NCBI GenBank assembly: GCA_007571135.1
Contig: RKRY01000127.1
Span: forward strand, 1-33,830
DNA from: Candidatus Nitrosopumilus sp.
GTDB taxonomy: Archaea > Thermoproteota > Nitrososphaeria > Nitrososphaerales > Nitrosopumilaceae
Direction of reading: 5' to 3'
Length of the DNA: 33,830 bases
Shown here: piece after piece, positions 7,000 to 15,561 of the stretch
How the letters are laid out: the number at the start of each line of letters is the position of its first letter
Position numbering within the stretch: position 1 is the stretch's first letter
Made by a program: the position numbers and the translations under genes
Notes under the pieces: generated by a model
Told to the model about the DNA's origin: nothing
What the model saw: only the letters and a program-made list of their open reading frames with translations
Database searches by the model: none

Positions 7000-7932
7000 C
7001 GGCCTTGACCATCTTAGTCATCCTTTTGTAAGACTTGTTGATGTCTGTGTGCTTGCCGAGCCTCTCTTGGCAGTCCTTGATGTACTTTACAACTTCCTCT
7101 GTCTTTGACTCTTGCACTGCGGTAAGCAGCCGTCCTATGTCCTTCCATAGCTCTTCGGCAACCCTTCGAATCTCCGGATTTGCAATGATCGTCTCAATCA
7201 ATTCCGGCGATTCTGTCATGATGCTTTCGGCCAGCGTCTTTTGGACTCTGAAGGTTGTCCCGGACATTTTTTCTGTCAGCAACATCTTCTCATCTTTTGA
7301 AACAATGTTTGCAAATACCAAGTTCATCAAATGGGTCAATCCCAAGATTACTGCAATCTTTTTGTCATGTTCGACTACGTCAATCGTGACAAAGTTTGCC
7401 CCTTCAAACAGCGATTTTGCAACCGCCAATTCTTTTTTAGCGTCCTTGACAGGGACTGAGATTATGTTCTGCCCCCTCATCGTCTTGATACCTGGTCCGA
7501 ACATCGGATGAATGCAGATCGGGTTAATCTTTGCAGGCATCCTTGTCAATGATGAGACGACTTTGGATTTTTCTGAAGAAATTTCAATCAGGTACGTTCC
7601 CCGCTTCATCTCTTTTGCAATCAGTCTGATGATCTCAGGGGTCTTTCTTGTAGGCGTGCATAGCACAACATAATCGGCCTTCAAAATTGCACCGACAAGT
7701 GATTCTGCCTGGATGATCTCCTTTCCTGCGGCCGCCTTTTTTTCTGAATCATATCCTGTTACCTCAAAACCCTTGCCTAGAAAATATTTTGAGAACCACT
7801 GTCCCATCTGCCCTCCTGCGCCTATGACTGTTATCTTCTTTTTTTGCTTCAGAACCCATCAGTGCTCCGGTATGAGACATTGCCTCCTGCGCCTATGACT
7901 GTTACCTTCTTTTTTTGCCCCTTCTTCTTCAT
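6989..7932 (-). pseudogene. tyrA: Prephenate dehydrogenase, reading frame broken by a 71-bp repeat-spacer insertion
   Basis: From residue MGQWFSKYF onward (7807 to 6989) the frame is intact and reads as the prephenate dehydrogenase family: VVLCTPTRKTPEII, ICIHPMFGPGIKTMRG with the substrate-site His-Pro-x-F-G-P, and a helical C-terminal dimerisation part with NLVFANIV. The natural start is the ATG at 7930-7932, which overlaps the upstream stop as ATGA. It reads MKKKGQKKKVTVIGAGG, the Rossmann glycine loop, but then runs into foreign sequence and a TGA. The loop is encoded again 71 bp downstream in another frame, followed by QMGQWFSK. Deleting one 71-bp unit gives 873 nt, an exact 290-codon gene plus stop. 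As it stands, the only evident in-frame ATG (7807) would give a protein without the first strand and glycine loop. Sequencing error cannot be excluded but would not create a 71-bp unit. Confidence 0.8.
7812..7918. repeat. CRISPR-like repeat pair in tyrA: 36-bp repeat around a 35-bp unique segment
   Basis: Copies at 7812-7847 and 7883-7918 differ at one base (T or C inside GTTATC/GTTACC). The segment between (7848-7882, 35 bp) resembles neither. On the minus strand the repeat encodes KKK(V/I)TVIGAGG, the NAD-binding loop of TyrA, so the repeated sequence is resident gene sequence and the 35 bp is the newcomer. The period is 71 bp, which shifts the frame. Confidence 0.85.
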
Positions 7933-9299
7933 TGACTAACACCCATGACGCTACTTAGTATATTCATTCCTTCAATTAGTGTTTTTTCGTCCTGACACGC
8001 TGAAATCCTGATGAAATTTTGGTAATTTCCAAATCCCGCTCCTGGAGCGATTGCCAGTCCTTTTTCAAGTGCGTTGCTGGCAAATCTTGCCCCGTCAAAC
8101 CCCTCTTGGTTTACTCTGGCAAACAGGTACATTGCCCCATCAGGGACCGCAAACTCTAATCCTGCCCCTTGAGCCTTTTTTGCCAATAGTTTCAGTCTGT
8201 TTTGTACGGTATTAGAGTTATTGGATGTATCAGCTTCTAACGCTCTCATGGCAACGTATTGGACTGGTTCAGGTACGCTGGTAAGGCACAGTGCCTCTAA
8301 TCTTGCCATCTTTTCTATAATTGCAGGTTCTGCTATGGCGTAACCGATTCTAAACCCCGTCATTGCATGCGATTTTGAAAATGACTGGGTGATGACGCTT
8401 TTATCATAGTTGTAAGCAAGGACGCTCTTCCAACCGTCTCTTGCATACCCTGAGTAAATCTCGTCACTTAGGACGTACAGGCCGTTCTCCTTAGATATTT
8501 GCATGATGTCATCTTGCAGTCTTTCCGGAAGGATCTTTCCAGTCGGGTTGTTTGGATAGTTTAGAACTATCATCTTGGTATTTGCATTGATCGCTGATTT
8601 GATCTCCTCCAAGTCCGGCTCCCACCTGTTCTCTAGTGTCGTACTGATCGTCCTGATCTTGATTCCTGCATTAAACGCACAGTCCTTGTATGCAGGCCAT
8701 GCCGGCTCGATTACAATCATCTCGTCTCCCAGATTAAGCAGCGTTGTAATTGCCGCAAATACAGAAAATCTCGCACCAGGGCTTACGATGATGTTCTCTT
8801 TAGTAACATTTTGACCGAATTTGCTTGTTGCATGCCCTGCAAGTGCCTCCCGAAATGACGGCATGCCTTTTGGATGGCCGTATCTTAGAAAACCCCTGTC
8901 ATACACTTCACTTAGTGCATTCTTGACGATTTGAGGAGGTAAAAAGTCCGGTTCACCGACCTCCATGTGGATGATCTTCTTTCCTTTTTGTTCTAGCGAT
9001 TTGGCCTTTAAGAAGATCGAGAGATGCGTGTGCTCGTCAGCTGATTGGACTTTTACCGATTCGTTTAGTAAAACGTTCAAAAATTTTGTAGCAATCGTCT
9101 CCTCCAATCCTATGTCGTTGCACAGCAAGATCACCTTATTACGTAGGATGCTTTCTCGCGATTCATCTGTGACTCCTTTTCCGATGGCCCTCTTTACTTC
9201 CCCAATTCCTTTTGCAATCTCCGTTCTGGTTTTGAGCAGTTTGATCATCTCAAGTGTAACTTCGTCCATCCTGTTTCTCAGGCTTTCGATGTCAGACAT
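7929..9299 (-). CDS. Chorismate mutase (AroQ) fused to class I aminotransferase
   Basis: Starting at ATG 9299 (MSDIESLRNRMDEV), one base after the aroC stop, gives 456 residues. Residues 1-85 are an AroQ-type all-helical chorismate mutase: LRNRMDEVTLEMIKLLKTRT, IAKGIGEVKR and ESILRNKV. The remainder is a fold-type I PLP aminotransferase of the aspartate/aromatic group: GEPDFLPPQIV, RYGHPKGMPSFREAL, VLNYPNNPTGKI, SDEIYSGYA, and the PLP lysine in SQSFSKSHAMTGFRIGYA. Chorismate mutase makes prephenate, and the transaminase domain could act on prephenate, phenylpyruvate or hydroxyphenylpyruvate. The fusion places two consecutive steps in one chain directly before tyrA. The frame extends upstream to 9347, but that part overlaps aroC and is unlikely. 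Confidence 0.88.
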   Translation of the reverse strand: MSDIESLRNRMDEVTLEMIKLLKTRTEIAKGIGEVKRAIGKGVTDESRESILRNKVILLCNDIGLEETIATKFLNVLLNESVKVQSADEHTHLSIFLKAKSLEQKGKKIIHMEVGEPDFLPPQIVKNALSEVYDRGFLRYGHPKGMPSFREALAGHATSKFGQNVTKENIIVSPGARFSVFAAITTLLNLGDEMIVIEPAWPAYKDCAFNAGIKIRTISTTLENRWEPDLEEIKSAINANTKMIVLNYPNNPTGKILPERLQDDIMQISKENGLYVLSDEIYSGYARDGWKSVLAYNYDKSVITQSFSKSHAMTGFRIGYAIAEPAIIEKMARLEALCLTSVPEPVQYVAMRALEADTSNNSNTVQNRLKLLAKKAQGAGLEFAVPDGAMYLFARVNQEGFDGARFASNALEKGLAIAPGAGFGNYQNFIRISACQDEKTLIEGMNILSSVMGVSQ

Positions 9300-9300
9300 T

Positions 9301-10398
9301 TTACAGTACTGGCCTGATTGCTCCTGCCAAGAGTGCGTGATCTGCAATGGTTAGCGCAACTAGAGAGTCTACAACAGGCGGGGCACGCGGTACGACACAG
9401 GGGTCATGCCTCCCCTTTACTTGTAAGACGGTCTCTTTTTTGGTCTTTATGCTTACAGTACTCTGTCTCTGAGCAATCGAGGATGCTGGTTTGAATGCAA
9501 CTCTCATTGTAATTGGCATGCCGTTGGAGATGCCCCCCAGGATTCCGCCAGAGTTGTTTGTCTTAGTAACAATCTTTTCCCCCTTGATCGTATATGGATC
9601 ATTATTCTCCGAACCAAACAGTTTGGAACCCTCAAACCCTGAGCCAAATTCCACTCCCTTTACGGATGGAATGGAGAACATTGCCCCGCTCAAATCAGAT
9701 TCCAGGGAATTGAAGATTGGCTCTCCCAATCCTACGGGAACGTTTGTTGTAACGGACTCTATTATCCCTCCAAGCGAGTCTCCCCTCCTTTTTGCATCCA
9801 AAATCTTCTCTCTCATTATCTTTGCAGTTCTAGTTTCTGGACATCTGATTTCATTTTTGTAAATAGAACCAACCATCTTTTCGTTGAATCCCCTCTCCAT
9901 CCTTACTTTTCCAATCTGCACTGTGTACGAATTTGTTTCAATTCCAAGTGTTGTTTTGAGAAGTTTTCTTGCAATGGCACCTCCCATAACGTGTGTTGCA
10001 GTCAGCCTTCCAGAGAACCTCCCCCCGCCCCTGTAATCATTGTGTTGATTGTATTTAATCAGGGCAGGATAGTCTGAATGGCCGGGACGAAGTTTCGTTC
10101 TCAAATCATCATAATCCCTTGATCTTTGATCGCTGTTACAAATTAACATCGTAATTGGAGCACCGGTTGTTTGTCCTCTGAAGACTCCCGAGATGATTTC
10201 TACGACATCCCCCTCCCGTCTTTGCGTTGAGATTACACTCTGACCGGGCTTTCTTTGATCTAACATCTCCTGAATATATTTCTCATCAATCTCCAATCCT
10301 GCAGGACATCCGTCTAGTACCGCACCTATTGATCTTCCATGGCTTTCCCCAAAGCTAGTTAGGACAAGACGATGACCAATAGAACTTCCAGACAACAC
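9301..10398 (-). CDS. aroC: Chorismate synthase
   Basis: This is a 365-residue protein starting with GTG at 10398 (alternative TTG 10395). Family motifs are FGESHGRSIGAVLDGCPAG at residues 16-34, QRKPGQSVISTQRREGD, GQTTGAPI, RPGHSDYPALIKY, GGGRFSGRLTATHVMGGAIA around 125-145, and RHDPCVVPRAPPVVDSL near the C-terminus. The enzyme removes phosphate from EPSP to give chorismate and needs reduced FMN. A TATA-like box about 25 bp upstream suggests its own promoter, and a 425-bp gap separates it from aroA. It is followed after one base by the chorismate mutase fusion, so aroC, the mutase fusion, tyrA and nudix form one transcription unit. Confidence 0.96.
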   Translation of the reverse strand: MLSGSSIGHRLVLTSFGESHGRSIGAVLDGCPAGLEIDEKYIQEMLDQRKPGQSVISTQRREGDVVEIISGVFRGQTTGAPITMLICNSDQRSRDYDDLRTKLRPGHSDYPALIKYNQHNDYRGGGRFSGRLTATHVMGGAIARKLLKTTLGIETNSYTVQIGKVRMERGFNEKMVGSIYKNEIRCPETRTAKIMREKILDAKRRGDSLGGIIESVTTNVPVGLGEPIFNSLESDLSGAMFSIPSVKGVEFGSGFEGSKLFGSENNDPYTIKGEKIVTKTNNSGGILGGISNGMPITMRVAFKPASSIAQRQSTVSIKTKKETVLQVKGRHDPCVVPRAPPVVDSLVALTIADHALLAGAIRPVL

Positions 10399-10823
10399 AC
10401 TATCATGGTAATATGATGCTTATAATTCCTCATTCTTAACAAGGAATTTTGAATGTTTTTGTTGGGCCGGCCTGCCTTACATCTTGCTTTTCAAGCATTT
10501 TTGGCCATGACATACTGATCAGCAGAGGTAGTTGTGAAGCAGACTGTTGGAGTGTGTGTTTTATGCTTGGCTGCTTGGCTGCCTGCAGGCCGTTCCCAAA
10601 ATTGCCAAGGTTGAAGCTGGTTTTCCGATCATCAGATCCAGACAATCGTAATATATGTGCCAGCCAAAAGTCTTGAGATGTGTTGATGTGACTAAGAAGA
10701 CATGCAAATAAACACATAACCGCTGTTCTGATAAAAAAGTTCACACCTGTCTGCACCAAAGCATTGATGATCAAGAGGATCTGCCCTGCTCCCAGGCATG
10801 CCTCCATCTCTTAGTCGATTCTT
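10399..10823. other. 425-bp gap in the aromatic operon with no supported gene
   Basis: Everywhere else in this operon genes abut or overlap, so a gap of this size is out of character. An open frame of 123 codons on the minus strand (10436-10807) has no recognisable domain, low-complexity composition and no similarity I can name; I do not call it a gene. A short inverted repeat (AATTCCT at 10424-10430 and AGGAATT at 10442-10448) could form a hairpin just upstream of aroC. The sequence may be a remnant of an inserted element, but I see no terminal repeats. Confidence 0.5.
10421..10430 (-). promoter_or_regulatory. TATA-like box before aroC
   Basis: On the minus strand AGGAATTATA lies 23-32 bp upstream of the GTG start of aroC. 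The AT-rich box at that distance fits a leaderless thaumarchaeal promoter and would re-initiate transcription after the 425-bp gap. It overlaps the left arm of a small inverted repeat, which might also influence it. Confidence 0.35.
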
Positions 10824-12113
10824 TTAAAGACAGCCCGTTTGCTGGATCTCAATCTCTGCACCCAACCTGCCCATCTCTTCAATGAAATTTGGGTATGACA
10901 CATTCACTGAATCAGGATCTGTGACAATACAATCGCCAACAAACATTGCAGCTATGCAAAATGCCATAAATAGCCTGTGATCATTTTCGACATTTAACTC
11001 CGCACTGCTTAACCTGTTGCATGGTTCTAAGATTAGCCCGTCTTTGTTTTCTTGAACACCGACTCCAATCTTCTTTAGTTCCCTTGTTATGGTTGCGATT
11101 CTGTCAGTCTCTTTTAGTCTTGCGTGTCTCACATTGGCTATCTCAATCGGCCTTGAGGATTTTAGAACAAGTATTGCCAAAGGTGGGAGTAGGTCTGGAG
11201 AATCACTTAAATCAAATCTTCCACCGTTGAGTTTCTCAGGAGGCTCAACCCTAATCCCCTTACCGTCCATTATGACTGGCACCCCAAGCTGCTCTAGAAT
11301 ATCAACGAATACTTTGTCGCCTTGTGGCAAACTTCCAACGTCACCTCTGATTGTGACTTTTTCTCCGGATAGTGTTGCTGCTGCAAGCAACAATGCCAGA
11401 CTGGAGAAATCTGCTGGGACGGAAAATGTTGTGGCTTTGTAGGACTGCGGTACAACATTATATTTTTTGTAGGGCACCAATGCTTGAACTGACACTCCAA
11501 ACTTTCTCATCGTGGCTATGGTCGCATCGATGTAGGGTTTTGAGACCAGATTGCCCACAATTGATAGGCTAATTCCATTTTCCGTCAGTGGCGCACAAAT
11601 TAGGAGTGACGAGATAAACTGACTGGAAAAATTTCCCGGTATTGAGACATCCCCTCCTGAGATTCTCCCCTGAATTCTTATTGGTGGCCTCCCGTCTATC
11701 GAAGAGCACTTTGCTCCCATGTCGCTTAATGCATCAAGCAGTGGCTGCATGGGACGTCTTTGCAGGCTTTTGTCTCCTGTCAGGACGATCTCTTTGGAGA
11801 ATAATCCTGCAATACCTGATGCTATTCTGATTGTAGTACCCGAGTTTTCGGCGTTGATCTCAGATACATTCGTGCCTAAATTAATGGGATTTTTGACTAT
11901 TACCGATGAGCCGTTGATCTCGATCTCTGCACCGAACTTTCTGCATGCGTCAATCGTAGCCTTTGTATCTGCTGAAAGTAGTACATTTTCTACCGTACTC
12001 TCTTTTCCTGCCAGGGCTGCTAGAAAAATTGCCCTGTGCGTATAACTCTTGTTGGGAGGACAGTCGATCTCCCCTGAAATCTTTGATTTTGATATCCTAC
12101 AACTCATGGGCAT
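10824..12113 (-). CDS. aroA: 3-phosphoshikimate 1-carboxyvinyltransferase (EPSP synthase)
   Basis: This is a 429-residue EPSP synthase. Landmarks are GEIDCPPNKSYTHRAIFLAA at residues 15-34 (the shikimate-3-phosphate binding Lys-Ser and Arg), NAENSGTTIRIASGIAG near 90, the GDKSLQRRPMQPLLDAL segment near 115, FSSQFISSLLICAPL, LLPPLAILV, and HARLKETDRI near 335 (the C-terminal Arg that contacts PEP). It condenses shikimate 3-phosphate with phosphoenolpyruvate. The start at 12113 overlaps the aroK stop by 17 bp; the second ATG at 12107 is equally plausible. The overlap argues for translational coupling. The domain order and length are those of a complete, functional enzyme. Confidence 0.95.
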   Translation of the reverse strand: MPMSCRISKSKISGEIDCPPNKSYTHRAIFLAALAGKESTVENVLLSADTKATIDACRKFGAEIEINGSSVIVKNPINLGTNVSEINAENSGTTIRIASGIAGLFSKEIVLTGDKSLQRRPMQPLLDALSDMGAKCSSIDGRPPIRIQGRISGGDVSIPGNFSSQFISSLLICAPLTENGISLSIVGNLVSKPYIDATIATMRKFGVSVQALVPYKKYNVVPQSYKATTFSVPADFSSLALLLAAATLSGEKVTIRGDVGSLPQGDKVFVDILEQLGVPVIMDGKGIRVEPPEKLNGGRFDLSDSPDLLPPLAILVLKSSRPIEIANVRHARLKETDRIATITRELKKIGVGVQENKDGLILEPCNRLSSAELNVENDHRLFMAFCIAAMFVGDCIVTDPDSVNVSYPNFIEEMGRLGAEIEIQQTGCL

Positions 12114-12951
12114 CTGCCTTTTTGTTGCTGATCTTCGAGACGATGATCCTGCCCTCTAAATGTGAAAATGCCTTTTTGATGCTTGCCTTGTTATCTCTTT
12201 TGGTTATTGCGGCAATCGATGGCCCATTTCCCGAGACTGATGCCCCTGATGCCCCCCTCGCGATCAGTGTTGTAATTATCTTGGGATCTGAGTTTAGAAT
12301 TGACGCAGTAGCCAGCCCGTTGATGGTCATCGCCTCCCAATACTTTTGTCTTCTTGCCAGATCCCATGCACTATCAAAGACTGAAGATAGCGCCTTGAGA
12401 TTCTTGGGATTCCCCCGTTTACGCTTTCTTGGGACAAAAATTACAGCGACTAGATCTGCAGGGCCCCTTCCATATTGCACCCTTTTCTTTGTTGCATTAT
12501 CAGTAACATTGAACCCCCCATAGTAACATGAACAAGCATCGTCATACGCCCCCGTGATACTTACTTTTGATTCGATGGATGCATCAACTCCTGCAAGAAG
12601 GATCTGTTGATCTGTCACCCTTGGCTTGAAAATTTTTGCACATGCCAATGCAACTGCCGAGGATATGGCACTGGAACTTTTTAATCCATAACCTGTCGGT
12701 ATCTCTGAATTTAGCGTAATGGCAACCCTGTTTTTTTCCAGATCCGTTTTTGGGATGATTTTCTCCACCGTCTTGCTGATTAATCTTGAACTCAAACTCT
12801 TGTTTTCAGAACGTATTGTGATTCCTTTTCCATGACTCGTCTCAACTGCCGCCTCCACCTTGAGATCAATTCCAAGTGTAGCACCCTTTTGCGTTGCAAT
12901 TGCATTTACAAGGGATACTGCTCCGTGAACGGTGGCTACGGCTTTTGCCAT
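12097..12951 (-). CDS. aroK: Shikimate kinase, archaeal GHMP type
   Basis: This is a 284-residue GHMP-superfamily kinase, not the P-loop AroK of bacteria. Motif 1 appears in AVSLVNAIATQKGATLGIDL at residues 11-30. The ATP-binding glycine/serine motif is PTGYGLKSSSAISSAVALA near residue 85-103. The C-terminal motif is GASGASVSGNGPSIAAI near 240. GHMP shikimate kinases phosphorylate the 3-OH of shikimate and occur in archaea. The ATG directly follows the aroE stop with no gap, and the 3' end overlaps aroA, so its position between the preceding and following pathway steps supports the assignment. It could otherwise be mistaken for a homoserine or mevalonate-type kinase. Confidence 0.92.
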   Translation of the reverse strand: MAKAVATVHGAVSLVNAIATQKGATLGIDLKVEAAVETSHGKGITIRSENKSLSSRLISKTVEKIIPKTDLEKNRVAITLNSEIPTGYGLKSSSAISSAVALACAKIFKPRVTDQQILLAGVDASIESKVSITGAYDDACSCYYGGFNVTDNATKKRVQYGRGPADLVAVIFVPRKRKRGNPKNLKALSSVFDSAWDLARRQKYWEAMTINGLATASILNSDPKIITTLIARGASGASVSGNGPSIAAITKRDNKASIKKAFSHLEGRIIVSKISNKKADAHEL

Positions 12952-13788
12952 CTAGACTCCTCCTCCCAAGAGTGCCTTTTTCATAGCATCATAAGGCGCT
13001 TTTACGTCGTGCCAGATCTCAAATGCTCGTACTGCTTGGCCTAGTAGCATTTCATAGCCAAAGATTATCCTTGCCCCTCTCTCCTTTGCCCTTTTGATAA
13101 AATCCGTATTCATTGGCATATACACAATATCATACACAATGGCATCCCCTCTAAGGCTGTCAAGTGATATCGGACTCCTTTCATTTTTCAGTCCCACCGA
13201 TGTGGCATTTACTACTATGTCATAGTTTTTTGCAGAATCTCCCACCTCGGCTACTCCCACATGTGTCGCGTCCAATCCGTTTTCCTTTGAAAATTCTGAC
13301 AGTTCTTCTGCTTTTTGTACGGTCCTATTTGCAATGGTTATCTCCCCTGCCTTCTCTTTTGCAAATCCTGCAACGATTGCACGTGCGGCCCCTCCGGCTC
13401 CCAATAGCAGCACTTTGAGATCTTTGATTGGGATGCCTTTTTTCTTAAACGGATCCAAGAACCCATCCATGTCCGTGTTGTATCCTTTTAGGACTCCGTC
13501 CTTATTCTCAACTGTGTTGACAGCACCAATCAAACTGCATGACTCGTCAAGCTTGTCGGCATGTTTTACCATCTCGACTTTGTGAGGGACAGTGACGTTA
13601 AATCCGCTGACCTGAATCTTTTTCAACCCCTCAATCCCGCTTTTTAGTTGGCCTTTTGGAATTCTGTACGCAATGTATGAGCAGCCTAAATTTAATTCCC
13701 TAAAAGCTGCACTGTGAATGTTCGGGGAGAGGGAGTGATCAATCGGATCACCTATTACTGCAAACAACCCTGACATCTTGTTTTTCAA
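12952..13788 (-). CDS. aroE: Shikimate dehydrogenase
   Basis: This is a 278-residue protein. The substrate-binding N-terminal domain shows FAVIGDPIDHSLSPNIHSAAF at about residues 9-29, with the shikimate-contacting S-L-S, then SGFNVTVPHK near 61, which carries the catalytic Lys. The Rossmann NADP domain has LLLGAGGAARAIVAGF near 128 and ITIANRTVQKAEEL. The C-terminal part contains NATSVGL and IVYMPMNTDFIK. The enzyme reduces 3-dehydroshikimate to shikimate. The start is ATG 13788, or the second ATG at 13776. A 23-bp gap separates it from aroD, and aroK follows immediately. Confidence 0.95.
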   Translation of the reverse strand: MKNKMSGLFAVIGDPIDHSLSPNIHSAAFRELNLGCSYIAYRIPKGQLKSGIEGLKKIQVSGFNVTVPHKVEMVKHADKLDESCSLIGAVNTVENKDGVLKGYNTDMDGFLDPFKKKGIPIKDLKVLLLGAGGAARAIVAGFAKEKAGEITIANRTVQKAEELSEFSKENGLDATHVGVAEVGDSAKNYDIVVNATSVGLKNERSPISLDSLRGDAIVYDIVYMPMNTDFIKRAKERGARIIFGYEMLLGQAVRAFEIWHDVKAPYDAMKKALLGGGV

Positions 13789-13811
13789 AGTACTGTGACT
13801 GATTTAAACTC

Positions 13812-14495
13812 TCAATTTTTTATTTTTTTAAGATTGATGATTCTCTTTACTTCGTCTACGCTAAACTGGCCTGGTGCAACTGCCTTTCCTAGTGATGCGT
13901 AGGTATACGGACTTCCAAGATACAGGCATAAAATTCTGGAAATCCTGCCAAAATCCCCCATGGCAAATGAGATTAGGTTGTTTTTCCCCTCGCACCTACC
14001 GTACAATTCCAGCATCCTTGTAGAATCATCAGTCGATTTTGCAGTGCCTACGATTTTGACAAAATTTGAAAACCTGCTCATGTCCACCATCCTCTTTTTG
14101 AGCTCAGCTGCGTTTGGGGTCTTCTTAAAGTCATGCCATGAAATTAAGAGTCTGGTCTTAGTTGATTCTAGAAATTTTGCCAGGGCCACATTTTTCTTTA
14201 TTGCGTTAAACTCGACATCTAAAAGATATGGATCGTATTTTGCAATAAGTTTGATGAGTGCGATTCTCTCTTTTTCACTTCCTAGAAACTGACCGCCCTC
14301 ACTCTTTGGCCTTAACGTACAAACAATTCTGCCGAGATCCTTTTTAACCAATTCAAGCGTTTTGGGGATGTCATTGATTTTTAGGAAATCAAATCTTACT
14401 TCTATGTAATCAGATCTCCTTAGTGCGATTTTGGCTGTTTGTCCTACTTTTAATGGCGTCTTTTCTGCTATTGAGACACATGTTTTGTATTTCAT
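13812..14495 (-). CDS. aroD: 3-dehydroquinate dehydratase, type I
   Basis: This is a 227-residue class I dehydroquinase with a TIM-barrel layout. EVRFDFLKINDIPK near residue 32 has the N-terminal E-x-R-x-D substrate motif, RIVCTLRPKSEGGQF follows near 56, LLISWHDFKKTP near 120 has the catalytic His, and FVKIVGTAKS near 144 carries the Schiff-base Lys. FSVDEVKRIIN closes the barrel. It dehydrates 3-dehydroquinate to 3-dehydroshikimate. The ATG at 14495 begins one base after the aroB' stop. The length is slightly short for the family but complete. Confidence 0.93.
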   Translation of the reverse strand: MKYKTCVSIAEKTPLKVGQTAKIALRRSDYIEVRFDFLKINDIPKTLELVKKDLGRIVCTLRPKSEGGQFLGSEKERIALIKLIAKYDPYLLDVEFNAIKKNVALAKFLESTKTRLLISWHDFKKTPNAAELKKRMVDMSRFSNFVKIVGTAKSTDDSTRMLELYGRCEGKNNLISFAMGDFGRISRILCLYLGSPYTYASLGKAVAPGQFSVDEVKRIINLKKIKN

Positions 14496-14496
14496 T

Positions 14497-15561
14497 TCAT
14501 TTTTCTAGTATGTACTCGTCAGAGACCTCCATTCCAAAGTGCCTTCCGGTTGCTGGTCTTGCATGAACCATTACCGTGTCACCCTTTTTGAGATGGGTTA
14601 CAGAGACTAACTGTCCGTTCTGTTTTACAAATCTAATCGTCTCGGCATCTTGAGCGATGATTCCCCCAATCTCTCCGCCTGTCGATGCCTTTATCATTAA
14701 CATCGGCCTGCGCTCAATCTTTGATCTTCCCACAGTTGCCCTTCTGACTTTTCCTTTGGGATTGAGAATTAGAACTTCGGAACCCGTCTCAACCTCAGAT
14801 AGATAGCTGGTAGTCCCATCAGGCGATAGCGTGTAGCAGTGAACCGCTCCTGCATTTACCCTAAATGGTCTTGGTGACGTAAAAGATGATCCCACTGATT
14901 CATTGTGCACCAAAAACAAAAAGTTTGATCTGCTTCCAACAAGCATTCCTTCTCCCTTGTGAAGCATTGACGCAGTGTCGACGCAGACTCGTTCCCCGTC
15001 TCCCACTTCTTTGATCTCGACGATCTTTGCAGGTTTCATCTCAAAGATTCTTGCTCCAAGATAGACCATCGTTTCTTTGACTTTGCTAATTGATGATGTG
15101 CTAAAGATTACTCCATCTACTCCCACCTCTAAAATCGAGAACATCTTTCTAACTTCCTCTGAAGTTCTTGCCATTGTGAAAATCTTGGTATGTACTTTGT
15201 GAAGTTTTGCAATAATGTTTTCTAGCGGGATGATCTTCCAATCCCTAACCTCTACAATGACAAAGTCCAATCCTTTCATTGCGGCATTTAGGATGTCCTC
15301 GATGTCTGAATTTGATAGGACCTGAAACTTTCTGCCTATCTTCTTTCCTTTTAGCTTTGCATATACTGCATCTTTTTCAAGAACTACAAGGTTTGCGTTA
15401 CTTGACGGATAAACCGTCTGGAGTTTTGATTTCTTTCCTCCCAATTTTTTTGGATCAAGATACACCGTCTTGATTCCTTCGCCTTCTAACTGTGGGAGAA
15501 GTTTGTCCAACTGTGCCTGTGAGCCCTTTGGCAAAATAATTAATTCCTTTGTTTTACTCAA
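14497..15561 (-). CDS. aroB': 3-dehydroquinate synthase type II
   Basis: This 354-residue protein belongs to the archaeal dehydroquinate synthase II family, which converts 2-amino-3,7-dideoxyheptulosonate to 3-dehydroquinate with NAD and replaces bacterial AroB. Recognisable parts are VIVEVRDWKIIPLENIIA near residue 105, EVGVDGVIFST near 145, VCVDTASMLHKGEGMLVGS near 193, HNESVGSSFTSPRPFRVNAG and GAVHCYTLSPDGTTSYLSE near 240. The ATG overlaps the end of aroA' by 8 bp, consistent with the two enzymes acting in sequence. There is no similarity to sugar-phosphate cyclases of the AroB fold. Confidence 0.93.
   Translation of the reverse strand: MSKTKELIILPKGSQAQLDKLLPQLEGEGIKTVYLDPKKLGGKKSKLQTVYPSSNANLVVLEKDAVYAKLKGKKIGRKFQVLSNSDIEDILNAAMKGLDFVIVEVRDWKIIPLENIIAKLHKVHTKIFTMARTSEEVRKMFSILEVGVDGVIFSTSSISKVKETMVYLGARIFEMKPAKIVEIKEVGDGERVCVDTASMLHKGEGMLVGSRSNFLFLVHNESVGSSFTSPRPFRVNAGAVHCYTLSPDGTTSYLSEVETGSEVLILNPKGKVRRATVGRSKIERRPMLMIKASTGGEIGGIIAQDAETIRFVKQNGQLVSVTHLKKGDTVMVHARPATGRHFGMEVSDEYILEK

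Noticed and set aside
10436-10807. 123-codon open frame between aroA and aroC
   Set aside because: No domain, no protein-like composition and no typical start context; treated as non-coding gap.
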